From positions 11,594,001-11,658,000 of the forward strand of contig NC_052616.1 of NCBI RefSeq assembly GCF_016545825.1: a stretch of 64,000 nt of DNA. The letters are read 5' to 3'. The position numbers and the translations under genes were made by a program. This stretch comes from Eucalyptus grandis. Lineage: Eukaryota > Streptophyta > Magnoliopsida > Myrtales > Myrtaceae. Positions 48,144 through 59,237 of this stretch are shown here, one piece after another. The notes beneath the pieces are model-generated. The model made no database searches. It saw only the letters and a list, made by a program, of their open reading frames with translations, and was not told the origin of the DNA. Within the stretch, counting starts at the first letter, position 1; every line of letters begins with the position of its first letter.

Positions 48144-50693
48144 TGTTGCGATCTAATTTTCAGGTGCACCACCTAAAACTAGGTTAATGGACTACTAAGT
48201 TTTTTAAATTTAGCTTAGGCTCTCTTAAGCCCATACCAAATCGCGACTTAAGGTTCAATTATCTAACATGCAAATGATTAATAACTAGGAGTCACCACTA
48301 ATTGGTTTATAGTAGGTTGATTAAACACCTAAGTAAAATAATGAGAGAATTATTTTACTCCTACGAACCAGAGATTAAGGGTACATGGACTTGGTTACAC
48401 TATATATCTCTAATGTCCTTTCGATACTATTTCTTTTTAATTTTCAAAAATGTTTTTTGCAGGCAGCTAATTTATTTTAACCTAAATTACTATCATGCAA
48501 AAAGTGACCACATGGATGCTCAAACATTCAATAAATAAATTGCATCACACAAAGCAAATATTTGGTTTTTTTTTTAAAAAAATCAGAATTCTTTTATGAA
48601 AATGCATTTTTTAACATAATGACTTAATCTTATTAATATGCAAAGTCTAATTAAATGGGTCTATTATGCAAACTAATTAACATGCACCTTATAACCTAAT
48701 TTCACTAATGAACAAATTCTGATTAAATGATTCTATTATGCAAACTAGTTAACATGCACCTAGTATGTTTGCATTTTTTTTTATTGAAATTCAGAATTTA
48801 TGAAAACCCTAATTAATCTATCTAAAAAGGGATAATTTTCTAATTTATTCTGAGGATTAATTTGACTTAAATCCTATCCTTTCTCATAAAACTATTTTTT
48901 GGAAAAATGAGATAATTAAAATGCGCGAACACTATCTAAAACCCTAAAGAATTTATTTAGGTTCGACTCTAACTTATTTCTAAAAATGCAATCCTAAAAA
49001 TGTAATCCTAAAAAAAAATTCTAATTTACTAAACCTACATGTCTGATTTACTAAATCTATATGCTCATGTAGAATTTTGATTTTTTTTTTTTTGATTTTT
49101 GATTTTTTAGTTCTTTTTTTTTTTTTTTTTCTTAACCAAAAAAAAATTATCAATTATCCTAACCCTAATTATCATGACAAAGAGATCAAAATAATTAAAA
49201 ATCGGATCCGAAGTCTTACGGATCAAATTAATAATTATAATAATTTAACAATTAAAATTCTACCAAAAAGCCCAAAAATTAATATAATTAAAAAATAATA
49301 ATCCGATGTCTCGGATTAAATTAATAATTATATTAATTCCGGACAAAATCCTAATGGATAATGCCTACAAAATGCACAAATATTAACATTGACAAACCAT
49401 ATTCTAACTTAAACAATAATAACAAAATTTAAAATGAATAAATAAATGACAATGCGTGGGACAACCAACAGAGCTGGGTGTGGGATTCGGGCAGCAGGCT
49501 GGTCGGCGCCGGGCGGAGGGTGGCGCGGGGGTTGATCGGCAGTAGCGCCAGAGCGGCGGTGGCGCGGCAAGCAGATGTCGCGGGTGTCGCTTGTGGCCTC
49601 GATTTGCAGGACGGTGGGCTGCTGTGGGTGTCGGGCGCTGGTTGTCAAAGGGCAGCGGCGTTCGAACGGAGCGGAGGTAACAGCTGTGGGTTCACCGAAA
49701 GGAAGTGAGGCAGACACAGCGACAATCGAAGCAAGGAGAGCAGCAGAGGTGGCGCGGGTTGAGGCGCGAGTTGCCGCAGACGTTGCCTGGGCGGCACTCA
49801 GGCGGAGGGCAGCGCAACCGGAGGGTTGTTAGGCATCAGAGGGCAGCACAGCGACCTGCAAAGGGAACAGAGGACAGAAACAGCGGCGGAGGAGTCGGGC
49901 GTCTGGTGGTGTTGTAGGGCGTCGTGCACTAGGTCGCTGGAAGGAGGACGGTGCCAAATGGGCTGACGGAACGGCGGTGCTACTCGGAGACCGGCGGTAT
50001 AGGCTCGCAGAGGTGATGACCGGCGCGGGCTCGAGTGCTGCAGGGGCGTCGTGGAGGACTCGGGCGCGGCTGCTGGCGTCGCGGGGCGCGACTGTGGCTG
50101 GCGGAGCGAAGAGTGGCGGTGCTGCACAGCAGCCGGCGGGTTCTTCTTTTCTCTTTTTGTACTTTTTTTTTCTCTCTCCTATATTTACTCTCACGTCCCC
50201 TCGCAGGTCTTCTCTTCCTGCTCCCTCTCTGCAAACTTTTGGCTGACTTTTCTTTTTTGTCAGAGAGGGAAAAGAGGAAATGCTTTTCTCTTTGCCCAAG
50301 ATGAACGAAGACCTTTTTTCACACGTATTTTCTCTCGAATTTTTTTGCTTTCGGATCCGCCCCCGTTTCACACGAACTGTAGCCCTTTGATAGTGAAAAC
50401 CTCTATTGATCTTTAGAAAGTTATGCTTCATTGATTGCGAGAATTACAGAATTTCAACCTTGATTTGTCATCGCAAATTCACATTTCGGCTTTTCACTCA
50501 CGTTACTGTAAAAACACATCCAAGTTTATTTTGATTTTTTGCGAACAGCTCACTTGATGAGTATAATTTTTATACTTTCCCTTTGATTTATCAATCTGAT
50601 CATTATCCTCACCGATTTTGAGTTTGGATTTCATTTTCTTTCATTTTTTCCTTTTATTTGTTCAAAATGCAATTTTTATTTTACATTTCAACA
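48144..50693 (-). mobile_element. 5' LTR of the Ogre-like element (2,550 bp)
   Basis: The plus-strand ends are TGTTGCGATC.. and ..ACATTTCAACA, so the termini form the inverted pair TGTTG/CAACA expected of an LTR. Outside the right end the helicase upstream flank resumes at once ('tccaaccctctctatg', as at ~2190). The half near 48160-49420 is AT-rich and matches the old LTR remnants at 7071, 40203 and 55825. The half near 49440-50150 is strongly GC-rich with long random frames on both strands. Confidence 0.75.
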
Positions 50694-51055
50694 TCCAACC
50701 CTCTCTATGTGTTTTTCTTTTAGGGTCAATTATTACTTTTTTTTAAAATTATTATTCTTTTTTTAATTTGTTTTCTTTATCGAATAAAAGAGAAAAATGA
50801 AAAAAAAGGAAAGAAAACAAGAAAATATAAAGGACGAAAATGCCCTTGAGCATACCAACATTATCACTTTAAACCCTTATTTGAGAAAATGAACACACTT
50901 AATCCACATTTGAGATAACATTCACTTCAAATTCTTATTTGGAAAAATAAAAACACTTTAAGATAGTCATCAAGGTTTTATTTGACATAAAGTCCATTCA
51001 GACCCTTATTTGAAAAATTAGGGCACTCCTTGTCCTTATTTGAAAATTTTCCCCG
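50694..51055. other. Upstream flank of helicase copy 3
   Basis: Collinear with 2190-2602 upstream of copy 1: 'ccaaccctctctatg', then 'tatcgaataaaagag' and 'cccttatttgaaaaattagg'. No ORF of note. The Ogre LTR ends exactly at its left border. Confidence 0.7.
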
Positions 51056-51066
51056 TATATATATAA
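51056..51066 (+). promoter_or_regulatory. TATA box of helicase copy 3
   Basis: A perfect TATATATATAA 98 nt before the ATG at 51164, in the same context as copy 1 ('..aacgcgcg.tcgcatggct'). Confidence 0.75.
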
Positions 51067-51163
51067 CGCGCGTTCGCATGGCTCCTTCTCTCGAGCTCAC
51101 TATCAACTCGGCAGAGAGACGAGATTGCTCTCTTGCGCTTTCCTCATCTCTTCGGATTCGGTA

Positions 51164-51645
51164 ATGGCGACATCCTTGATGGCAAGGCCAGTTCTGGCGA
51201 CCCTATCGCGCCCGCCGGCGGCGGCGGCGGCGGCAGCATTCGAGACGGCGCCAGGCGTGGAGGCCGTGTCGAGCTTCGACAGCATGGGCCTGAGCGACGA
51301 TGTCCTCCGTGGGATCTACGGCCACGGGTTCGACAAGCCCTCGGCGATTCAACAGCGAGCCGTGGTCCCCATTGTCCGAGGCCGAGACGTGATCGCTCAG
51401 GCGCAATCCGGCACGGGCAAGACCTCCACCTTTGCCCTCGCGTCTTGCCAGATCGTGGACACCTCCAGAAGAGAGTACGCGATCCTCTTCGTGAGCGGAG
51501 ACCCTTCTTTTACTATCGATTTTCTTGTGGAATTAGGTTGAGGCATGTTATGCGTTTTGCTTCGGAGGGGGAGATGAGTTATTAACATTATAGAGCTCAA
51601 ACTATGACACCGCGGATTAATAATAAATAAATAAATAATCGGCGA

Positions 51646-51691
<46 letters not shown>

Positions 51692-54600
51692 GAATTTCTA
51701 GCATAACGAAATTCGATCGCTCTGACAGGAAGAATTTTTTATTTTCGGCCTCGTTAACTAAAGAATTTGAGATGTTCTGATGTTGAGGCAGAGGGATGTT
51801 GGCTTTTAGTTTTACCATCGCCCCACGGATGGCCCTGAAAGAAGTTCAAGCCTTAGTCTATGGAATTTGTTCATGAACTTTGTTTTGAGAAGCTTTCTTG
51901 GAATTAAGCGTAGCCTGAGTTTATGCACTTATTCAGGTTATATATGTATATTATATCAGAATGTTTAAGTGGGTCCTCTTAACTGAGTATTTTAGGCACT
52001 TGCAAGGCATGAAAGGTTTTCTTCATTATCAAGGAAAACGAATAGTTTTATTCTTACATTATTGATTCTATATAACAGGAGCATTAGTATAATTGAAACT
52101 GCAATCTGGGTTTGCTTATTTGTGTAGCAAATATCCTGGATGCACTCATCAACAAGCTCCTATTATTAAGTATCCGCGACTCTGTTGCTTTTATTTTGTT
52201 GATTTTCAAGCTACCCTTGTTTATTTTGCTCTCTGAAAGTTGCTATTTGAATTTGGTTGCTGCCTTGTGGCCATCGATTTTGTCTTAGCTAATTTGCTTC
52301 CTTCATGTTCTGTTCAGCGTGCAAGTGCTGATTTTGTCACCTACGAGGGATTTGGCGAGTCAGACGGAGAGAGTTGTGCTGGCTATTGGTTATTACAGGA
52401 ACGTGCTAGCCCATGCATGCGTTGGAGGCAAGAGCATGGGTGAAGATATCCGGAAATTGGAGCACGGAGTTCATGTTGTGTCCGGAACTCCGGGCAGGGT
52501 GCTCGACATGATAAAGAGGAGAACTCTTCGCACCAGAGCCATCAAACTCCTAGTCCTTGTGAGTGCACTGCATCACCTCCTTCGACTTCAGATCCTGTTA
52601 AGTTTCCTTCTGCTTTCTGCAAAACAAGTTCTCTCTATTCACTTACCTATATTTTTGCCAGGATGAAGCTGATGAGATGCTGAGCAGAGGATTCAAGGAT
52701 CAAATCTATGATCTTTACAGATTCCTTCCTCCAGAGCTTCAGGTTGCCTATCCTTCATGTTGAATCAATGTAGTAGTAGTAGTAGTAGTAGTAAAGATGA
52801 CTTCTTTTACGCAATAACCCCAGTAATAGTCCCTAGTATTCCCAGCCCTTGGCTTAATTCCATTGCATTATCCTAATAAAACCGAATGCCATTACTTCTT
52901 TTAAGTCCAATCTAAGAAATGCTCTTCACTTTTCGATCATTATCAATCTAGATAGTCATCCCTTCTTCTCCTCAGCTGATTCCTAGAATTTCCAAAAGGT
53001 CTTTCTGCATTAGTCAACATGCTGCAAGATGGAGCATTTGATTTTTATAAAATTCAAAATTTGATGAGAGATCTGGAATTTTCTTTCCTCCTTCATCCTC
53101 CTTAATATCTACATGATTCGGACATTAGAGCATGTACAAGGTGGATAAAACGGTTTTCTTTGGCTTCATAGTTCTACTATGAATAGGGCACTTGTTCTTT
53201 TCTTTTTCTCCTTGTCTTGTCTGATGAGTATTAGATTCTTTACTACGACGAGACATGCTTCTCTCCCCATGATGTGCGCTTCGTAATTTTTCAGCACATT
53301 GCTATGATTTGCTTCGTTCTAAATAAAATCAGTTCTTAGGGAATCGCTCATACACGTTCATGTTCACAACTGGCTAATCCATGAGTGCATTCTCTGCAGG
53401 TTGTCTTAGTTTCAGCAACCTTCCCCACTGAGATATTAGAGATGACAGGAAGATTCATGACCGATCCCATAAGGATTGTTGTGAAGCGTGATGAGTTGAT
53501 GCTGGAGGTGAGCTACATTGGGTTAGTTGCATTTGATGGTGGCTAGGGATCTTGAGATTCTTCTGACACAATCCTTCCTTTACTTCGTATGGTTGCAGCG
53601 CGTCGACCAGTACATTGTGCCAGTGGAAAGAGAAGACTGGAAATTTGACACTCTGTGCGATCTATACGACAACTGCCCCATAAGCCAAGGAGTTGTATTC
53701 TGCAACACTAAGCGGAAGGTACGACCCCAACCACGTTGGGTTCCACACTTGAGGTGGAACATAAACATTTCGATGACTTAGAGATCATGAAGACCTCTAC
53801 TGCTCTATTTCTCTTTGATCTATATTTTGTGCTGTGGAGTTGTATTCTGCAACACTAAGCAGAAGGTACGACCCCAACCACGTTGGGTTCCACACTTGAG
53901 GTGGAACATAAACATCTCGATGACTTAGAGATCATGAAGACCTCTACTGCTCTATTTCTCTTTGATCTATATTTTGTGCTGTGGAGTTGTATTCTGCAAC
54001 ACTAAGCAGAAGGTACGACCCCAACCACGTTGGGTTCCACACTTGAGGTGGAACATAAACATCTCGATGACTTAGAGATCATGAAGACCTCTACTGCTCT
54101 ATTTCTCTTTGATCTATATTTTGTGCTGTGGCTCTTCATGTCTTCCTTATATTTGTCGAGCAGGTGGAGTGGCTTGCAGAAAAGATGCGTGATTCTAACT
54201 TCACTGTGTCTTTCATGCACGGGGACATGCCTCAAAAGGAGAGAGATGCAGTAATGGCTGGATTTAGATCTGGGACGACTCGGTTGATGATCACCACCGA
54301 TGTGTGGGCTCGAGGGATTGATGTTGAGCAGGTTAGTCCTGAAAACTAACATCGCAATAATGCAGATGATGACATTCTACTGTTTTTGTCTGCTGTGTGC
54401 ATCAACTCATTCGTAGGTCGGATGCTTGCTTTTTCGGAAGGCCAAATTTCTTACTTTCCTGTTGCGCCACGACCATTTAGTTGCGCGGGTGGACGACTGA
54501 ATCGTTCTCAATACTCTCTGTAGGTTTGTCTTGTTGTCAACTATGATCTTCCCAACAGCAGAGAGCTGTACGTCCATCGGGCCGGTCGAGTAGGCCGTTT

Positions 54601-54856
54601 TGGGCGGAAGGTAACTATTATGAACCTTGAACTGGAGGCAACGACAATCCTATTTTCAGTTTTTGTTCTTGCCGTGGGTATAACGACAAATCTCTCATCG
54701 ACATTGCAATTTACAAATGCCAATCCGCATGTGCTTTTGCAGGGTGTTGTGGTAAATTTTGTCAAAGACAAGGAGATCCAGATTCTTAGAGACATAGAGC
54801 AGTATTATGGCACCAACATAAGCGAATGTCCGGAGGACCCTGCCGATATAATATGA
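51164..54856 (+). CDS. eIF4A-III-like DEAD-box ATP-dependent RNA helicase, copy 3 (intact, 8 exons)
   Basis: Exons: 51164-51474, 52318-52558, 52662-52742, 53400-53507, 53599-53718, 54164-54331, 54524-54610 and 54743-54856. They total 1230 nt and encode 409 aa. The protein is almost the same as copy 1. Differences include three extra alanines near residue 20, [21 protein letters not shown] in exon 3 (copy 1 has DEADELL and DVYRF), SATF for SATL after motif III, and IVPVERED for MVPVERED. All helicase motifs are present, including [17 protein letters not shown] and HRAGRVGR. All introns are GT-AG. Intron 5 is longer than in copy 1 because a 147-bp segment carrying the exon 5 end is present three times. 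It is probably functional and nuclear, as eIF4A-III is, but that is inferred from the family. Confidence 0.92.
51649..51691 (+). repeat. CT microsatellite in intron 1 of copy 3
   Basis: A CT run with one or two interruptions, at the same site as those in copies 1 and 2. Confidence 0.85.
52769..52792 (+). repeat. TAG/AGT microsatellite in intron 3 of copy 3
   Basis: A TAG trinucleotide is repeated about seven times after 'tgaatcaatg'. At the same place copy 1 has only 'tgtagtggtagtaaag'. Confidence 0.9.
53691..54131 (+). repeat. 147-bp tandem triplication across the exon 5 donor of copy 3
   Basis: The unit starts AGTTGTATTCTGCAACACTA at 53691, 53838 and 53985, an exact 147-bp period. Each unit contains the last 28 nt of exon 5, the splice donor GTACGACC and ~119 nt of intron 5. 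Units 2 and 3 have AAGCAGAAG where exon 5 has AAGCGGAAG. Only the first donor (53719) gives the normal exon. Use of donor 2 or 3 would read through a TAG near 53778. Confidence 0.95.
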
Positions 54857-56553
54857 CAAGATAACAGTGGGTACACTTAAAAAGGCCGCGTGAGGTTCGG
54901 TTATTAGTCTATAGCTTTATCGCATTGTTTGATCTTTTTTAAAACTTGGAAGCAATTGGGTTGTGTTTGGAATGTTTAATTCGAGGGTTCTATGTTAGTT
55001 TTTCGAGTTCCGATCCTTGAATACGGGCTCCTACACACATTTTGTCCACCTTCGCATTGATATTTAACTTCCCTTAAGATGAAGTGGTGATCGACATTCT
55101 CCAAAAAACCAGACATCATCAATTTCCTCACCCTTTCCCAAATAAATAAGTCCAAGGCGTTGACTTCTGGGTGTTCACTAACCTTTAATTCTCACCGAGG
55201 CGTCTAAAACTCTTTGCTAAACTCGCACCCCAAATATCACGTCTTTCACCCCTGCTTAGCGTGAAAACCTTCCGCTCCAAAGTTTCCATCTGAAGTTAGA
55301 GTTTCTGGTTAATAAAAAGTATTCTTCCTGGTGCTTTTTGATCTCCATTTTTCACGAAGGTATCATTGGGACTTTTGCTCTTGCTAAGCTAGCGCCAACT
55401 CTTATCATCTTTAAGCTACTCAGCAGAAAACCCTTGAGATTCTAAAAGTTTTCAGTCAGGTTGGATATGAACGATTGTCTTTGACCCACTAAACACGTGA
55501 ATGTAATGAGAGATTTATGTTGCCCGTTCGGGTTTAATACCCTTGCGTGGTTTGGAAATACAATCACTTGTGCACGTTGTTACTTGAGCCCATTCCCCGT
55601 AGAATTTTCTTAATTTTTAAGTTGAAATCTGAGATAGGAAAAGAGTTAACCTTGTGCTGGGGACAAGTGCAGCAGAAGCTCACTTGAGTGTCATAACTTT
55701 CTTTTTGCTCACTTAAGTGCGAAAAATTTGAAAAATCGATCAGTTAGATGCGATAAGCGATTTGTCTCATCGGAAAATTCGACGTGGACGTCGGTCGTCC
55801 TACGTGACATTACTGTCGTGTCGTTACCTTGGGTGCACATGGCTCGGTTGATGGTTTATTAAGTTTAGACTTAACTCAAGCTCTTCCAAACCCTTACCAA
55901 TTTGCGATTTAGAGTTCAAGTTATTAATATGTAAATGATTTTTATATAGGAGTCGCTATTAATCGATTTATGATGGGTCGATTTAATACCAAAGTTAAGT
56001 ATAGTGAGAAATACCTTACCTCTACGAACTAATGATTAAATGAATTTAGCTTGATTACGCTAAATTAATCTAACGCTTTTTGGATACATTTTGGCATTTG
56101 TTCGAAAAATATTTTGCAGGCGGTATGAATTGATTTTAACTCTATCTCCTAACATTTAAGGTACAACTATTATTGAACACTCAATAAAGCATGGCAATCG
56201 ATAAATTGCAAATATAGGGAGTAAATACTTACCTCGATGCAACGCAAGCATCCGCAACAAATATTAATTAGAAACACGTGTTCAACTGAAATGTGACATC
56301 TAATTATCACTCAATCACTCAACTTTTTTTTTTCTTTTTAGGATTTTAGCTTAGTTAAATAAAAGCTAAACTACATGATGCACAAAAATAGTTTATATTA
56401 ACATGACATGTGACTTTCAATTAACATGCAAACTATATGACACTCGATTTTAAATTAATCACCGAACACTAATGATAGACAATGATTAATATGTGACCAT
56501 TATACTTGACATGCACATGATATTCACTTATTTAAATGAAAGCTAAACTACGT
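54857..56553. other. 3' flank of helicase copy 3 with old Ogre LTR remnant
   Basis: Collinear with 6101-7820 after copy 1. From ~55825 ('ttgggtgcaca') it is the diverged LTR remnant. At ~56553 ('gctaaactacgtgca') it passes straight into block B3 ('taacaaaatttatggaatag'), whereas after copy 1 the LINEs lie at this place. No gene is seen. Confidence 0.65.
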
Positions 56554-57716
56554 GCATAACAAAATTTATGGAATAGAAATCAATTTCGAGCCAAAAATCG
56601 ATTTCTCAATTTTTATTCCACGGATGAATTTTTAAGAAAAAAACGCGTTTGATGACAATTCATAATTTCTAATTCTAGAGTAAAAAGGCGGGCAAGCAAA
56701 GTTTTGTCGACACTAGAAAAGGAATACAGAGGCATGCATTGATGATATGTTAGGGAAGAGTAAAATCACGGGGAAACATTTCTATTAGTTAGGAAGTACC
56801 ACATGAGATTGAATCAGGGAAAAATGAATTTTAGGAGTCACACTTTGTACCACGAGCTACTTGGATATGATCAAATCTTTAACTTCTCAGGAAGTGTGGC
56901 TAGGTGTTTCCAAACATTTTGCTCTTAAGATATTTTGTTGCCACGTTATATGTGAGTTAGTGATGGCTAGCTCAATGGAAATGTAAAAAAAAAAGTCCAC
57001 ATTTAAGCTATTCACATTGTGGACAGGGATAGCAGTTGCGGTATATAGAATTGAATTCACAAGTTGTCAGCAAAAAAAATTAAATCAACAAGTCTCTAGT
57101 GCTTGTGGGTATGACTTGAAGGAGTCTTGCAAAGGCAAAGGACTTCTGTTCTTGGCCATACATAAGAAAACGAGTGGGATCAAGAAGTGGTTAGAAAAAT
57201 GGAAAAATCAAATCAAATAGAAAAACCTCTGTTGAAGGACCCATCCTTATTTATAAATCTCGCACATATTAAATCAACGTTCTTATCAAGTTTCCACGTT
57301 AATTTTCACAAAACTACGTACTTCTAATCCAACGCATTCTTGTTCAATGCGGATATATATGGGCTTTTGACCTTTTCGTGAGCACTAGAATAACTCATTC
57401 TTATTTATACATCTTGGATTTATTACCTGTGTTGATAAAAGGGGAATCTGCACGTCTATGGGCATGTGCATGTGCTTGTTATCTACTTTTATATGCCTAG
57501 TCACCGGCTGACGAGAGAAACAGATGTTATCTTAGTTGAATATTCGTGCAGAAACCAAATTCTTTTCATCCGGACCTAACCCTTCTCGGCTTGGAAATAT
57601 TTTGCCAGCGAAAAAGAAGAATGACTAATGTTAGAGTGTTTTGTTAACTTTATAGACTTAAACAATGCCAGTTCAAAGGACACATTCCTTTTGCCTATCG
57701 CCGAGCTACAGATAGA

Positions 57717-57965
57717 ATGGATATTCCAGCAGCAATCAATACAAGAATGGATCCAAATGGTGGCGAGGAAACGATGGCCTTTATAATTCCAGGGGAATAT
57801 TCCGATACAAAGTTATACATTTTAGGTTCAAAGAAAGCGGGCGCAACGTTCATGACTTTCCTTCCTAGGGACTTTGCTCCACTATATCATCCAATGTTAT
57901 GTGGACGATTTGGCGATCAAGACTAAAGACGGCGATCACCTAAATGATCTCTAGCAAAAGATTTC
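57717..57965 (+). pseudogene. Ty3/gypsy reverse transcriptase fragment (B3)
   Basis: One frame reads MDIPAAINTRMDPNGGEETM, then AFIIPGEYSD and SKKAGATFMTFL. It corresponds to the RT text with TAFxTPxG and FGLKNAGATY. The YVDD box (CYVDDLAIKTKDGDHLNDL) is in another frame at ~57890-57950, followed by a stop. This is the best preserved of the three fragments but still broken and short. Confidence 0.75.
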
Positions 57966-58864
57966 GAAGCTTGTGGACCAATGCCGTCTCGACAATTAAT
58001 TATGTGAGTTCCATGTTGGATGAATTAATTATTAGATCATACAACATTTTTTCTCACCGCACCAGCAAAGACAATTTTTCATGCGGAAACTGTATTTTGA
58101 CTTTTGAGGCAATAGAGAATACGTAATTATATAATTGCATATACTTGAAGTTCGTCTATATACATTTCTTTTCTATGACATACTCAGGTATTATTATGCT
58201 TTTCTTTGGGGAAGATTGAAGGATATGTAATCTCCAGTAGGTGTGTATCATCAAAGATCTCAAGTGCACAAATTTATAAAAGCAGATGTGGGATGAATCT
58301 ACGAATTAAGGGACTTCTTCACGAATTTTACTCTCCTAGCTTTTCTCTTCAGTATTTTTTTTTCTTGCTTGTGCATGCCCATTTCTCTCCCTCATCTACT
58401 CCGACCTATTCACCAGCATCATACTCATTGCAACTAAATGACTGGCAAATATGAAAATGATCTGACACAAAAGAATTATATAGAATCATATATATAAAAA
58501 GAAATGGATGAAAGATATTTCCAATCGTATGACAGCCCCATATACTTTAAATCTACGAGTTTAAAAGTGAGCATTGTAAAAAAAGAAACTCCAAACGTAT
58601 TCAATGCTGGATCCAAGAAACACTTCTATATATCTTTATTTCTTATTCTCCGGACGACCAGGAAACAAGAAAACACTATTATCAATCTTGAAGTTCAAGA
58701 ACCATATCCAAGAAACAATTATTCTCCCAACTACATAAGTATACCATTCTTATTTTCCAGCTACATAAGTATACCATTCTTACCCCCACTATGCTTCTAT
58801 TAACCTTCGGATGCCCATAAAAGCAAACGTATACTCGATTTTAGAGGAGAAGATCGTTACGCCA

Positions 58865-59110
58865 TTAGGCTTCAATGAATTCTACTAAGAGCGCAAGATG
58901 CTCCTCTTCAGCCCGGGTGATCTCTTCTCGAATTTCCTGCACTCTGGCTCGCGTCGCTGCAATGCGGGCTTCCGGGTGATTGATATTCACGGCCCGCCTA
59001 GCACGCAACAACAAGGCCCTCTCTTTAAGGTCGAGCTCCCATCTGAGACGCCTTAACCTCCTCTCCACTTCCCTAAGCTCCTCTAAAACAACTTGCTCAG
59101 TCCTTGGCAT
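58865..59110 (-). CDS. Small Arg/Glu-rich, coiled-coil-like protein of unknown function (81 aa)
   Basis: I do not recognise the family. The minus-strand ORF runs from ATG (59110) to TAA (58865). It is rich in E, R, L and A and looks almost wholly helical. A first helix has EELREVERRLRRLRWELD, a short break has NINHPEAR, and a second helix has AATRARVQEIREEITRAEEE. Spacing of L, V and I suggests a hairpin of two coiled-coil helices. There is no signal peptide or membrane segment. A TATAAATAA box lies ~120 nt upstream. Homologous sequence in B1 keeps the same frame over ~70 codons despite many changes, which favours past coding. The ORF could be a fragment of a longer gene or of a transposon. 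It may or may not be expressed. Confidence 0.5.
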   Translation of the reverse strand: MPRTEQVVLEELREVERRLRRLRWELDLKERALLLRARRAVNINHPEARIAATRARVQEIREEITRAEEEHLALLVEFIEA

Positions 59111-59228
59111 TTTCTCTCCCTCTCTCAGTCTCTCTTAGTGTTTTCCTGGTTCAAGATAAGAAGGAAGAAGCAAGAATCAGTTTGAGATGGTTAACAGGAA
59201 CTTTCTCCTCAGACTTCAAGAATGGACC

Positions 59229-59237
59229 TTATTTATA
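59229..59237 (-). promoter_or_regulatory. TATA-like box upstream of the 81-aa ORF
   Basis: The minus strand reads TATAAATAA (in GTATAAATAAGG) about 120 nt before the ATG at 59110. An AG-rich leader lies between. The box is kept in B2 but altered in B1, where the ORF also has an early stop. Confidence 0.45.

Larger units (their letters stand above)
41345..50693 (-). mobile_element. Tat/Ogre-type Ty3/gypsy retrotransposon, internally deleted
   Basis: Read on the minus strand: 5' LTR 50693-48144, primer-binding region just below 48144, an extra ORF before gag (47510-46170), gag (45955-44391), an integrase C-terminal scrap (44012-43870), a long noncoding 3' part (43870-42170) and a minisatellite (42165-41345). 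Protease, reverse transcriptase, RNase H and most of integrase are missing, and no 3' LTR is found. An extra ORF before gag, a very long LTR and 3' tandem repeats are Tat/Ogre traits. It interrupts the helicase flank at 50694. Confidence 0.8.

Noticed and set aside
49829..50431. 200-aa open frame on the minus strand
   Set aside because: It lies in the GC-rich part of an LTR, has low-complexity Arg/Pro/Ala/Ser composition and overlaps equally long frames on the other strand. It is a composition effect, not a gene.
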